Below are positions 1 through 8,634 of a stretch of DNA of 64,000 nucleotides, in pieces. This stretch comes from Humisphaera borealis (GTDB lineage Bacteria > Planctomycetota > Phycisphaerae > Tepidisphaerales > Tepidisphaeraceae): NCBI RefSeq assembly GCF_015169395.1, contig NZ_CP063458.1, positions 1,240,001 to 1,304,000 of the forward strand. The letters are read 5' to 3'. Numbering within the stretch: the stretch's first letter is position 1; each line of letters begins with the position of its first letter. The position numbers and the translations under genes are program-made. A model generated the notes under the pieces. It had not been told where the DNA came from, ran no database searches, and worked only from the letters and a program-made list of their open reading frames with translations.

Positions 1-3000
1 GTGATCTTGCCCGACGCGAAGACGCCCGCGAGCGCAGGGGTGCTGGCGGCACTGATATTCTGCGCGGCATAAGCGGTGTACCCGCCCTGGCCAACGATGC
101 CCACGCCCTGGCCGGCGTTGTAGGCGGCGTAGTCCGTCTGGTTTGCGACCGCCCAGGCACCAAGGATTCCTCCGCCGACCAAAGCGGGAGTTGAGGCGAA
201 GACGATGCGCGAGTTATTCCCCTGCTGACCGAGGTTGGTCCCGGTGAAGTTGACGGTGGCACCCGGGCTGCGGGTCAGCGCACCGAAGGTGAGGTCCACG
301 GAGCCGATGGTCTGAGTGGTCTGAACGGTGGCGGTGATGATGTTCGCCCCCTGCGCCAAGGACAACGCGCCCAGCGTCTCCGTGGCGATCGTGTTCGTGC
401 GCTGGTTGTAGGTGATGGTGCCGCCGCGCAGGGTGATCGGCGCAGTGTCACTGAGCCGGTTGTTGTTTTGGGTCTGAAGGCTGGCATTGTTGTCGAAGGT
501 CAGTGTGGCGTAGTTGACGTCCACGCTGGTGACGCTGGGCAGCGTTCCATCGTCACGCAGCGAGATCGTGCCGCCTTGGAGACTAAGTGTTCCAGCCACG
601 GAGTTGGCACTCGACAGAACCAAGGTACCGGTCCCGATCTTGCCCAGGTTCATCGTGCCGGTGATCTGACCGCCAAAGTTGCCGGCACCGTTGGTGACGA
701 ACAATGGCGTACCGGCCGTGGTGGTCAGGGTGCCGCCAGTCCCGGGTAGTCCGGACCCGACGTTACCGAACGGACCCACATACTGGGTGTTGCCGTTGAG
801 ATCGAGAGTGGCGCCAACGTCCAGGTTGACTGTAGCTGGAGCGGCTGCGCCGGTGGCGAACAGGGTGTTCGTCCCGCCGTTGAGCACCAGGGTGCCGCCG
901 GAGATGTTAGTCGTGTTGTTGTAGAATTGCGCGGCATTAAGTCTCAGAGTACCAGCACCCACTTTATTAATGCCAGCGGTTAAGAACGAGCCGTTCACAT
1001 CGAGCGTGGTGCCGGAATCCACCTGAACGAAGCCAACATTGGCAGATGAAATCTGCGCAGCGTTGAGCGTGTTGTTGCCGCCGGTGTTGAGGATGCTGCC
1101 GGCAGTCAGGGTGAGGATGGTCCCGGCTGTGCCGACCGTGAGGCCGGTGCCGTTGATCTTGAGTGCGTTTATCGTGCGGTTCGCGGTGAGACCGGCCGAC
1201 GCGGTAACGTTCATGGTGTCAGTGGCCGCCGCGGTGTTGATGTTGTTGGTGTTGTTGTAGGCAGTGAACGCCTGCACACCGTTGGTGACATTGTAGGTGG
1301 CAAAGTCGCCGGAAATCATCACGCGGGTCAGGACATTGCTGACCATGGTCGGCGTAGCCCAGAAGACACGATTATTCGTGCCCAAGCTCGTGATACCTGA
1401 GAGGTCGAAGGCGGAACCCGAGTTGGCGAAGCTGACCGAGGTAAAGATGAGGTCGGCGGGCGCGCTGGCGCCTGCGTTGCCGCCGGAAACATTGACCGTG
1501 GCCATGATGCCATTGACCGCGGTGGCACCGACCGTTTCAGCGGTCGCTGCAGCGCCATTGCCAACGAGGGACAGAGTGCCGCCGGCAATCGTAACTGCCC
1601 CGCCATCGAGCAAGCGGTTGCTGTTGTTGCTGCCGCTGCTGTCGAGCTGAAGGACACCGTTGGCGTTCAGGATGAAGGTGTTGCCTGTGGTATTCCAGGC
1701 ACCATTGAGGCCGCTCAGGACTGTAGTGCCGCGGTTGACGGTCAGCGCTCCGTTGGCGGTGTTGTTGGCGGTAAGATTCAGTGTTCCGGTGCCGCTCATG
1801 GTGATTGCACCGGCGGTACCAGCAACAACTCCACCAACATTTGTGGTGCCCGTACCGTTGACGGTTAGAATTGCTGTCGCGCTGATGGCGGCAGTTGCAC
1901 CGGTCAGGTTCAGCGTAGCCCCGCCGCTGAGGTTGTTGACCAACAGGCGGCCAGTCGTGGTGAAGGCCAGGGAGGTGGCGGCATTGAACTCCATGCTGTT
2001 CGTGCCACTGAAGGTGACCGGGTCACCGCCGAGGGTAATCGGGACGGAGATCGCGTTGGCTCCCGTCAGGGCTCCCGCGTCTGTCGTCAGCACGCCGCCG
2101 TTGAAGTTCAAGCCGGAGGTGCTACCAAGTTGGCTGACGCCGAGATCCTTACTCAGGATTAGGGTGCCCTGGGTCAGCGTCGTGACTCCGGTGTAACTGT
2201 TCGGGGAGCTGCCGTCCATTTTAAATGAGGCATTGGGATGGATCGCGATGTTCCAGGCGATCTTGCCGCCGGCGGCCGCGTTTTCCGTGATGGCTCCATT
2301 CCAGACGGTGGAGCCGAAGCCACGGATGTTGATGGTCTGCGTGGCACCAACGCTGCCGGCCTCGGTATTGACAAAGTTTCCGTTGACCGTCAGAAGGGCC
2401 TGACCCTCCAGATTGTTGCTGAGGTTCCACGCGTTGTTGCCCGCGGTTTTCGCCATCCCTGCGACGGTGATGCTGTTCTGACCGCCAAAAACTGAGGTCG
2501 AATTATTGCCTTGAATGATCGCTGAAGTCGTGAGTGCGCCACCGTAAGCAAATATGCCGCCGTTGTTTATGGTGATGGCAGTCGCGGCGCCGATGCCGTT
2601 CGTGGTCAGGCCCAAGTTACCAGCGCTAACGGTGATCGCGCCGGTGAAGGTATTGGCCGATGCGGGATTCAATATCCAAGTGCCGCCGTCGTTCTTGGCA
2701 ATGTTGAGGACGTTCGCGAATGTGGCGTTGGTGCTATTCGTGAGCACCAGGTTCATCTGATTGTTGCCGGTGTTCGCGCCGCGCAGGTCGAGAGTGAGGG
2801 CGCGCGCTTGGGTATCACCGCGGGTTGTGTGGGCAAACGTGCCGGTGTTCCAGATAAGTGCACCCGAGCCGGAGGAGTCGATGCGAATGTTGCGGGTTGT
2901 CGTGAAGTTGGCGCTCGCCTGCAGCGTGAGGTTCCGATTGGCGGTTTCGCCCGAGCCGACATAGAAGAGCGGATTGAGATCGGCATCGGCTTGGTTGGAG

Positions 3001-6000
3001 ATAAACGCGCCACTGGAACCAAGGGAACTGCTGACGCCCGTCCCGATGGAGGTGACAACGAGATTGCCCAAATCTACGCGAGTGCTGCCGGTGTAGGTGT
3101 TGGAATTGCCGAGGATGAGGACACCGCTGCCGGTCTTGACAAGAGCGTTGCCCCCTGTACCCGGGCCGCTGATCACACCCGATAGGATGCCTGCGGTGAC
3201 CATGTTGCCCGTGTTGCCATTGTTATTGGTGGTGATGGTGCGCGTAGCGGCACCGATCGCGATGTTGTTAGTAATCTCTGTTTCACCAAGAGCGGTGCTG
3301 GAGCCAAGAACCAAAGACGCGGGAGTGAAACTCGTGCTGCCCCAGGTCAAATCACCTCCGCCGATGGTGACGACGAGGCGGTCCGTGGTGGCCGCGGCGA
3401 AGCCGGAAGCACCACCGGGAAGTTGAACCGTGCCGGTGCCGGCAACGGGCGCGCCGAGCGTGCGGGTGAAAGTGCCGGACGTTTCCAGGACACCACCGTT
3501 GATCACGAGCGGGCTGGAAGCGGAAAGGCCCTGCACGGCAGCCGCCGAACTGGCCACCCGCAGGGCACCACCGGAAATGGTGGTGGTACCGGTATAGGTG
3601 TTGGACGTGGCGGGATTAAGGATCCACAGGCCGCCGTCAGCCTTCGTCAGCGATGTGGCGAACGTACCACCGACCGTGTTGTTGAGGATCCTAGGGCGGA
3701 ACATGTTATCGCCAATCGAACTGCCACCCAAGGTTAATGTCTTGGCTGCAGTCGTGACAAAGGCGATGTCTCCCGTGTTGCTCCAGATGAGGCTGGCATG
3801 GTTGGCACCAGTGCCTGCCGATGCGGCTTCATTGCCGTAGGTGCCGGACGACTGAATCGTGGCATTGCCAGCCAGCGAGAACAGGCGGTCCGTGCTGACG
3901 CTCGGCGTTTGGGTGGTCTGGTAGATACCGCCGCCACTGGTGGCACCAGCTGCCGCCGCGCCCGTGTAGGTGAGTGTGCCGCCGTTGAAGATGAGGTTGG
4001 AGGCTAGGTTGGAAGACGCACCAAGGCCGCTGGCGGTGCCGCCGTCGGCCAATGTGGTGACGGCCAGATTTCCGGTGTTGATAACCGTGACGCCGGTGTA
4101 CGGCTGGGCACCGATGATGGCCTGGGAACGGGCGCTGGTGCCGTTGATAATGACATTCAGTTTGCCCGTACCGTCCTGCAGCGTGCCACCAAAAGTGGTG
4201 GTGCCCGTGGTGGCCGTCCCGCCAAGCGAAATGGACGATTGGGCTGTGCCGCCTGCACCGGAGTTAGTGACGAGGCCGGTGCCGGTCAAGGCACCAGTGG
4301 AGATCAACGGGAAGGTGGGGCCTCCGGTGTAGAGAGCGGTTACCGGCCCGGCGCCATTGACGTCAAGGATCCCACCCTGGCGGATCGCGGTCTGGTTGCC
4401 TGCTGTGGTCAAAACGCCAAGCGCCGCCGTGGCACCGGACATCTGGATGGCACCTTGGTTAATAGTGGTATTGCCGGTGTAGACATTGTTACCGAAGAGG
4501 ATCAAGGTGCCCGTGCCAGCCTTTGTCAGCGACCCTGCGCCGCTGCTGATGGTCGTCGTGTTGGGCAATCCAGAACCAATGGTGAGGGCGTTGCCAGTGG
4601 TGAGCGCTGCACCGGAAGCAGGGGCGACCGCCGGAGAGGAACCGTTGGTCGTGATGACCAGTTCCGCGGCCGCCGTGCCAAGCGCAAACGCACCGGTGAT
4701 TGAAGCAGGGTTGAGGGAGTTATCGAAGAGAACGCCGTTCGCGGTAAGGCCCAAGTCACCGCCCAAGGTCAGTGCTGCGCCACCCGTGAGTTTGAGGCTG
4801 TTTATAGAGCCCGGGGCAGCAGTGCTGGCCGCGCCGGCGATAGAGAAGTTCGTAGCTGCCGCCAAGGTGAGCGTCCCAGTCCCTGGAGTGTAGCTGGCAA
4901 ACTGGCTGGCAGTGGGGCCACTGTTCACCCAGTCCACGCCATTGAAGGTGGCGTAGCCGCTCTGGATACCGTTCGTGCCGGCCGGGGCGGTGCCGTTGAA
5001 GTTGATCGTGCCCGTCCCGGGCTGGTAGTCGAGTGTAGCGCCAGGGCCACGGGTGCCGATGTCGAGGAAGGTCAGCGTAGAAGCGCCCGTGCCATTGGTG
5101 ATAGAGACGACGCCGTGCCCGGCGGTGGGAACAAGGCGACCGACGACTTCGGTGCTGCTGCCGGTGGCGAAGCCGACATAATTGAACGTGCCTCCTGCGT
5201 TGCCCATCAGGGTGACGCTGTCGGTGTTAAAGATGAGATTGCTGGTGGAGTTGATGATATCGCTGGTGGCTGTCGCGGCATTGGCACGGAAGATGCCGTT
5301 GGCGATAGTTAAGTTGCCGCCGAAGTTAGGGCTGGCAGCGAGAGTCTGGCTACCAACTGCGGCAGCGTTCGCCAAGGCCGCCGCACCCGTCGCGCTAGTG
5401 ACGGTGATGGTAGTACCTGAGGTGATCTGGCTAACGAACCAGCCGGGGGCAGTCATTCCCGGGCCAGTGATGGCTTGACCGGGAACAAGGTTTGCGGTTG
5501 AGGCAACAGTCAGGACGTTCCCCGTGTTTGCAGTAACGGCCAGAGAGCCTGTCGCACCACTCGCCACGCCGATGTTCACCGTTGTGCTCGTACTAACGGC
5601 CTGAGCACTCAGGATGAACTGGGTTCCGCTGAGAATCTGGGCGATTGTCGCGCCGACCGGAATTCCTGTTCCCGAAACGGGTTGGCCGACCACGAGGCCT
5701 GCGGTGCTGGAGGTGGTAACTGTCGATGTAGCGGTCGTCCCAATGGGCGTAATTGTCAGGGACGGGTTTGCCGTTCCGTAACTGGTGGGGGCGGCGATCT
5801 CCCAAGTATCGGTTCCGAACTTGTTGATACTCGTTGCGTTGGTGTTGTTCGCGATCAATCCGGTGATCTGGTTCACGATCAATGCGGGGGCATTGCCGCC
5901 GAGGTTGAGCGTTTTGACAGCCGTGCTGCTAACGCCGAAGTTGTTCGGCAGGACCAAGGCCGACGGCAGGGACCCGGACTGATTCGCCAGCAGGTAGCTG

Positions 6001-7811
6001 TTGGCTGCGTTAAGATCCACAATCTTGTTTGTCCAGGTCTCACCCGCGCCGGTGCCGGAAGTCCCCAGAAAGCTAAGCGCACCACCACCAAGAACCACGC
6101 GTCCCGCACTGGCGGATGTGGAGTTGAGTGAGCTAATGGTCCGGATCGCCACCGTGCCGTCATTGATGTTGGCATTTCCTGTGAAGGTCGAGGCGCCTGA
6201 ACCGGTGAATGTCAATGCACCGCTGTTTGCTTTGGTAAAGGTGTGAGCTTGGCCCGTCATGTTGATCAAGCCACCCACGGTCCAGTCGCCGCCACCCCCG
6301 ATCGTGAATGTCCGGGCGGTGCCACTGCTCGTCGGATTGATGTTGCCGGCGATGGCCACTGTGCCACTGGAGTTGTTGTTCAGAGTGGTGCTAGTGTTGT
6401 CCGCAATCGCCCACATGTTTGTGATGGAGTAGCCATTGCCGTTGCGTCCGTTGACGTTGAGGTTGGCGGTGCCGGCGGTGCCAGTGGCTCGAGTCAGGGT
6501 GGGGATGGTGTAGAGCAAGTTGATCTGCCCAGAACCGATGCCCAAGCCACCCGTGATGTCGTGGTCAATGAAGATGGCACTAGTGGTGTTGTCCCGGAAG
6601 GAGATGTTGCGATTGAAGCTCGACAAGGTGTCCGAGCGGACTTCCAACGCGCCATTGTTCAGGTCCACTGCTGTGGTCGCGGTATTGCTACCAAGTGCGC
6701 CGTTTGCCTGCACCCGCACGGTGCCGGCATCGATACGCAACGACTGGGCAAAGGTATTGCTCGTGTTCTGCAGCCACATCGTGGTGCTGATCAGGTTGCC
6801 TGCCTTGGCGAAACGATCGACGGCAGTGTCCGTCCCGGTCACCTGGCCGGCGATGTTCCAGTTGCCGTTGCCGAAGAATTGTCCGAGAGCACCAGTTCCC
6901 AAGTACACTGGACCGCTCACGGTGGTGGTGCCATGCGTAGCCCACGCCCGTGCCTCCGTCGCGGTCGAAGCCCCGTTCAGTCCGCCCGCGAGCGTGTTGT
7001 AGCCGATGCTGACCAGCGAACCAGTGGAATTGGCCGCGCCAGGCCCGCGACCCGCGATGCTGATCTCACGATTGAGCGTGACACCGGAAACGCTGCCGGC
7101 GGAGGCACTGCTGCCCTGGAGCACGAGCGCTCCACCCGAGTAGCCGGGGTTGCCGTTGTTCGCGAAACCGGTGATGGAGATGGCCGTGGTGCCGGTCCCG
7201 AGCTGACCGGCGTCGGTGATCACCAAAGAACCGTTCTTGATCGCGATGTCGCCGGAGAAGGAATTGGCGTTGTTGGTAAGGCGCAGAGAACCGGTGCCGG
7301 CCTTAACAAGGCCCGAGGTACCGGCGAGGGTGGAACTGATGGTCGCAACATTGGTGCCGAAGCCGGCATTGTTCACTGCGATGATGGGCGAGGCGAAGCC
7401 GGTGGGCGCACCAAGGGTGAGCGTGTTGCCGGCAATGGTGTAACCATCCGTGTCGTTGGCATTGTTGAAGGTCAGGCCGCCCGCGTTGATAGGGCCCCCG
7501 AGCGTCACCGTCCCCGCAGTTCCGGTGAAGACGGCCGTGTCGTTGAAGGAGTTCGTCCAGGTGACGTCGTTGCTCAGATCCCACCAAGAAAGAGCGGACG
7601 TGTTCCAAGTCCCTGTGCCGCCCAAGCCACCACCTGTGGTGGCGTTGTTGCCGGCTGCGGTCAAGTCCGCATCCCAGTAGTAATCGGCTCCACGGACCTG
7701 GAAGTTTCCCACCATCGCCGCCGCTGCCGCCAGCAGTGACAGCGCCTTTTGTCGCCGGCTCCGAACGCTGACCTTATTTGACCCACGCCCCGCGACGTTC
7801 GACTTGCCCAT
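1..7811 (-). CDS. Giant autotransporter-repeat surface protein, C-terminus beyond window
   Basis: The minus-strand frame opens at the ATG at 7811 and stays open for 2603 codons to the left edge, with no stop seen. AAGGAG at 7818-7823 lies seven bases before the ATG. The N-terminus has a basic stretch, then a hydrophobic signal segment (about residues 24-42), then a 'DYYWD' start of the mature part. The rest is Gly/Thr/Asn/Ser-rich and repeats the pattern 'GTGTLTLSG.NTYTG.TTI..GTL', the autotransporter-associated beta-strand repeat (PATR) that folds into a right-handed beta-helix. Its neighbours end in PEP-CTERM tags, so this protein probably does too, outside the window (inference). The likely role is a secreted or surface-attached matrix protein or adhesin; no enzymatic domain was noticed. 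It is the last of three such genes on this strand. Confidence 0.88.
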   Translation of the reverse strand, partial: MGKSNVAGRGSNKVSVRSRRQKALSLLAAAAAMVGNFQVRGADYYWDADLTAAGNNATTGGGLGGTGTWNTSALSWWDLSNDVTWTNSFNDTAVFTGTAGTVTLGGPINAGGLTFNNANDTDGYTIAGNTLTLGAPTGFASPIIAVNNAGFGTNVATISSTLAGTSGLVKAGTGSLRLTNNANSFSGDIAIKNGSLVITDAGQLGTGTTAISITGFANNGNPGYSGGALVLQGSSASAGSVSGVTLNREISIAGRGPGAANSTGSLVSIGYNTLAGGLNGASTATEARAWATHGTTTVSGPVYLGTGALGQFFGNGNWNIAGQVTGTDTAVDRFAKAGNLISTTMWLQNTSNTFAQSLRIDAGTVRVQANGALGSNTATTAVDLNNGALEVRSDTLSSFNRNISFRDNTTSAIFIDHDITGGLGIGSGQINLLYTIPTLTRATGTAGTANLNVNGRNGNGYSITNMWAIADNTSTTLNNNSSGTVAIAGNINPTSSGTARTFTIGGGGDWTVGGLINMTGQAHTFTKANSGALTFTGSGASTFTGNANINDGTVAIRTISSLNSTSASAGRVVLGGGALSFLGTSGTGAGETWTNKIVDLNAANSYLLANQSGSLPSALVLPNNFGVSSTAVKTLNLGGNAPALIVNQITGLIANNTNATSINKFGTDTWEIAAPTSYGTANPSLTITPIGTTATSTVTTSSTAGLVVGQPVSGTGIPVGATIAQILSGTQFILSAQAVSTSTTVNIGVASGATGSLAVTANTGNVLTVASTANLVPGQAITGPGMTAPGWFVSQITSGTTITVTSATGAAALANAAAVGSQTLAASPNFGGNLTIANGIFRANAATATSDIINSTSNLIFNTDSVTLMGNAGGTFNYVGFATGSSTEVVGRLVPTAGHGVVSITNGTGASTLTFLDIGTRGPGATLDYQPGTGTINFNGTAPAGTNGIQSGYATFNGVDWVNSGPTASQFASYTPGTGTLTLAAATNFSIAGAASTAAPGSINSLKLTGGAALTLGGDLGLTANGVLFDNSLNPASITGAFALGTAAAELVITTNGSSPAVAPASGAALTTGNALTIGSGLPNTTTISSGAGSLTKAGTGTLILFGNNVYTGNTTINQGAIQMSGATAALGVLTTAGNQTAIRQGGILDVNGAGPVTALYTGGPTFPLISTGALTGTGLVTNSGAGGTAQSSISLGGTATTGTTTFGGTLQDGTGKLNVIINGTSARSQAIIGAQPYTGVTVINTGNLAVTTLADGGTASGLGASSNLASNLIFNGGTLTYTGAAAAGATSGGGIYQTTQTPSVSTDRLFSLAGNATIQSSGTYGNEAASAGTGANHASLIWSNTGDIAFVTTAAKTLTLGGSSIGDNMFRPRILNNTVGGTFATSLTKADGGLWILNPATSNTYTGTTTISGGALRVASSAAAVQGLSASSPLVINGGVLETSGTFTRTLGAPVAGTGTVQLPGGASGFAAATTDRLVVTIGGGDLTWGSTSFTPASLVLGSSTALGETEITNNIAIGAATRTITTNNNGNTGNMVTAGILSGVISGPGTGGNALVKTGSGVLILGNSNTYTGSTRVDLGNLVVTSIGTGVSSSLGSSGAFISNQADADLNPLFYVGSGETANRNLTLQASANFTTTRNIRIDSSGSGALIWNTGTFAHTTRGDTQARALTLDLRGANTGNNQMNLVLTNSTNATFANVLNIAKNDGGTWILNPASANTFTGAITVSAGNLGLTTNGIGAATAITINNGGIFAYGGALTTSAIIQGNNSTSVFGGQNSITVAGMAKTAGNNAWNLSNNLEGQALLTVNGNFVNTEAGSVGATQTINIRGFGSTVWNGAITENAAAGGKIAWNIAIHPNASFKMDGSSPNSYTGVTTLTQGTLILSKDLGVSQLGSTSGLNFNGGVLTTDAGALTGANAISVPITLGGDPVTFSGTNSMEFNAATSLAFTTTGRLLVNNLSGGATLNLTGATAAISATAILTVNGTGTTNVGGVVAGTAGAITMSGTGTLNLTANNTANGALTVNRGTTVLSGLNGAWNTTGNTFILNANGVLQLDSSGSNNSNRLLDGGAVTIAGGTLSLVGNGAAATAETVGATAVNGIMATVNVSGGNAGASAPADLIFTSVSFANSGSAFDLSGITSLGTNNRVFWATPTMVSNVLTRVMISGDFATYNVTNGVQAFTAYNNTNNINTAAATDTMNVTASAGLTANRTINALKINGTGLTVGTAGTILTLTAGSILNTGGNNTLNAAQISSANVGFVQVDSGTTLDVNGSFLTAGINKVGAGTLRLNAAQFYNNTTNISGGTLVLNGGTNTLFATGAAAPATVNLDVGATLDLNGNTQYVGPFGNVGSGLPGTGGTLTTTAGTPLFVTNGAGNFGGQITGTMNLGKIGTGTLVLSSANSVAGTLSLQGGTISLRDDGTLPSVTSVDVNYATLTFDNNASLQTQNNNRLSDTAPITLRGGTITYNQRTNTIATETLGALSLAQGANIITATVQTTQTIGSVDLTFGALTRSPGATVNFTGTNLGQQGNNSRIVFASTPALVGGGILGAWAVANQTDYAAYNAGQGVGIVGQGGYTAYAAQNISAASTPALAGVFASGKI

Positions 7812-7817
7812 TTCCTG

Positions 7818-7878
7818 CTCCTTATGAAACAGATCAAAGATCTGTTATCGCCTCGCCCGATAGCCCATCAGGCGAGGC
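7818..7878 (-). promoter_or_regulatory. 5' leader with two hairpins before the giant gene
   Basis: Upstream of the ATG at 7811, the minus-strand leader holds the ribosome site (7818-7823), then a perfect 8-bp hairpin with a 3-nt loop (AACAGATC/GATCTGTT, 7828-7846), then a second 8-bp hairpin (GCCTCGCC/GGCGAGGC, 7850-7878). The first hairpin ends five bases from the ribosome site. The stems are seen directly; any effect on mRNA stability or translation is inference. Confidence 0.45.
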
Positions 7879-8349
7879 AGTCCGCTAGCGATAGATCGTG
7901 GCGTAGAGGTGGTACCGTTACCGCGGCGTTATCGCATCCGTTTTTCGCTGTTGTGCAGCGTGTTTCTATCGGACACTAAAACAGCCGCGTCACGGAAGTG
8001 AGATGTAGGGAGACGCGCAATCAAAGCGATTGAATTGAAGACCGAAAGAGTCCGGTCACGCGTTTTCTCCCACAATCCGCACAGTACCGCCAAGCCCGTA
8101 CGTCACGAAGAGATGTACAACCCAGTCGCCTTCTACCTCAAGGCTTCTTGGTAGGCTACTACTAGCAATGGTTTGATGCAAAGAAAATTATCGACCGACG
8201 TCGAAGTGTGTCCCGGCTGACGAGGGCTTTTGGGTATTACTTAGGTATAATACCTATTGAAAATCAAGGGGTTTGTCGTGTTGCCTTCTCGGCCGCACTT
8301 ATGGCTGCGATCGGAATCAGGAAGCAGAGTTTGGGGAGAGGGCCTGACG
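7879..8349. other. Long upstream region of the giant gene, no gene seen
   Basis: No convincing coding frame was found. The region holds small dyads (CAATC/GATTG and GACCG/CGGTC between about 8018 and 8060). It also has an AT-rich palindrome AGGTATAATACCT near 8243-8255 containing a plus-strand TATAAT. That could be a promoter for the plus-strand structured RNA at 8350-8499, although no good -35 is visible. The promoter of the giant gene should lie here but was not resolved. Confidence 0.35.
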
Positions 8350-8499
8350 TCTCGATGGTCGGATTCGAGAGATGACTTAACACGCAGCTTATGTCGAGCG
8401 GTCGGTGCATGTCTCGACCGGTGAATGACGCCTCCGCAGGCGGTGCGAAGCGTCGGCCGTTCTATCCGGCCAAGGCCAGAGATCACCAACGGGAGGTGA
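8350..8499 (+). ncRNA. Run of five hairpins, candidate structured leader RNA
   Basis: Five successive stems can be read: TCTCGA/TCGAGA (8350-8370), CGGTCG/CGACCG (8399-8420), CGCCT/AGGCG with a 4-nt loop (8429-8442), GGCCG/CGGCC (8455-8471) and TCACC/GGTGA (8483-8499). The last stem overlaps the strong ribosome site GGGAGGTGA (8491-8499) that precedes an ATG at 8503. The strand is assigned from that arrangement. It resembles a translational-control leader, but no known riboswitch class was recognised. The alternative is 3' untranslated structure of the minus-strand gene ending at 8527. Confidence 0.35.
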
Positions 8500-8502
8500 C
8501 TC

Positions 8503-8634
8503 ATGACCAGGACGTTGGAAGGAGAATCACTTTGGCATGGGCGTGCGCCGCGATCTACGCATCAAAAGCCCCGCAGCCCCGACGACCGCCAAGCTCAACG
8601 AACCTGGTTCAGGCGTGGCACTGATCTGGACTGA
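8503..8634 (+). CDS. Small 43-residue ORF behind the structured leader
   Basis: The ATG at 8503 follows GGGAGGTGA by three bases and the frame closes at TGA 8632-8634. The product is hydrophilic, rich in Arg, Ser and Pro, without a signal peptide or recognised motif. From 8527 onward it lies antisense to the end of the PEP-CTERM gene, so part of its composition is imposed by that gene. It is listed because of its ribosome site and the structured stretch ahead of it; it may be a chance ORF. Confidence 0.2.
   Translation: MTRTLEGESLWHGRAPRSTHQKPRSPDDRQAQRTWFRRGTDLD

Noticed and set aside
6243-7739. Plus-strand open frame of 498 codons antisense to the giant gene
   Set aside because: It is a shadow of the GC-rich minus-strand repeat gene, which has a signal peptide, ribosome site and PATR repeats; the plus-strand translation has no motif.
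8241-8504. Minus-strand 87-codon frame
   Set aside because: It covers the five-hairpin stretch, has no ribosome site and no motif; the stems explain the sequence better.
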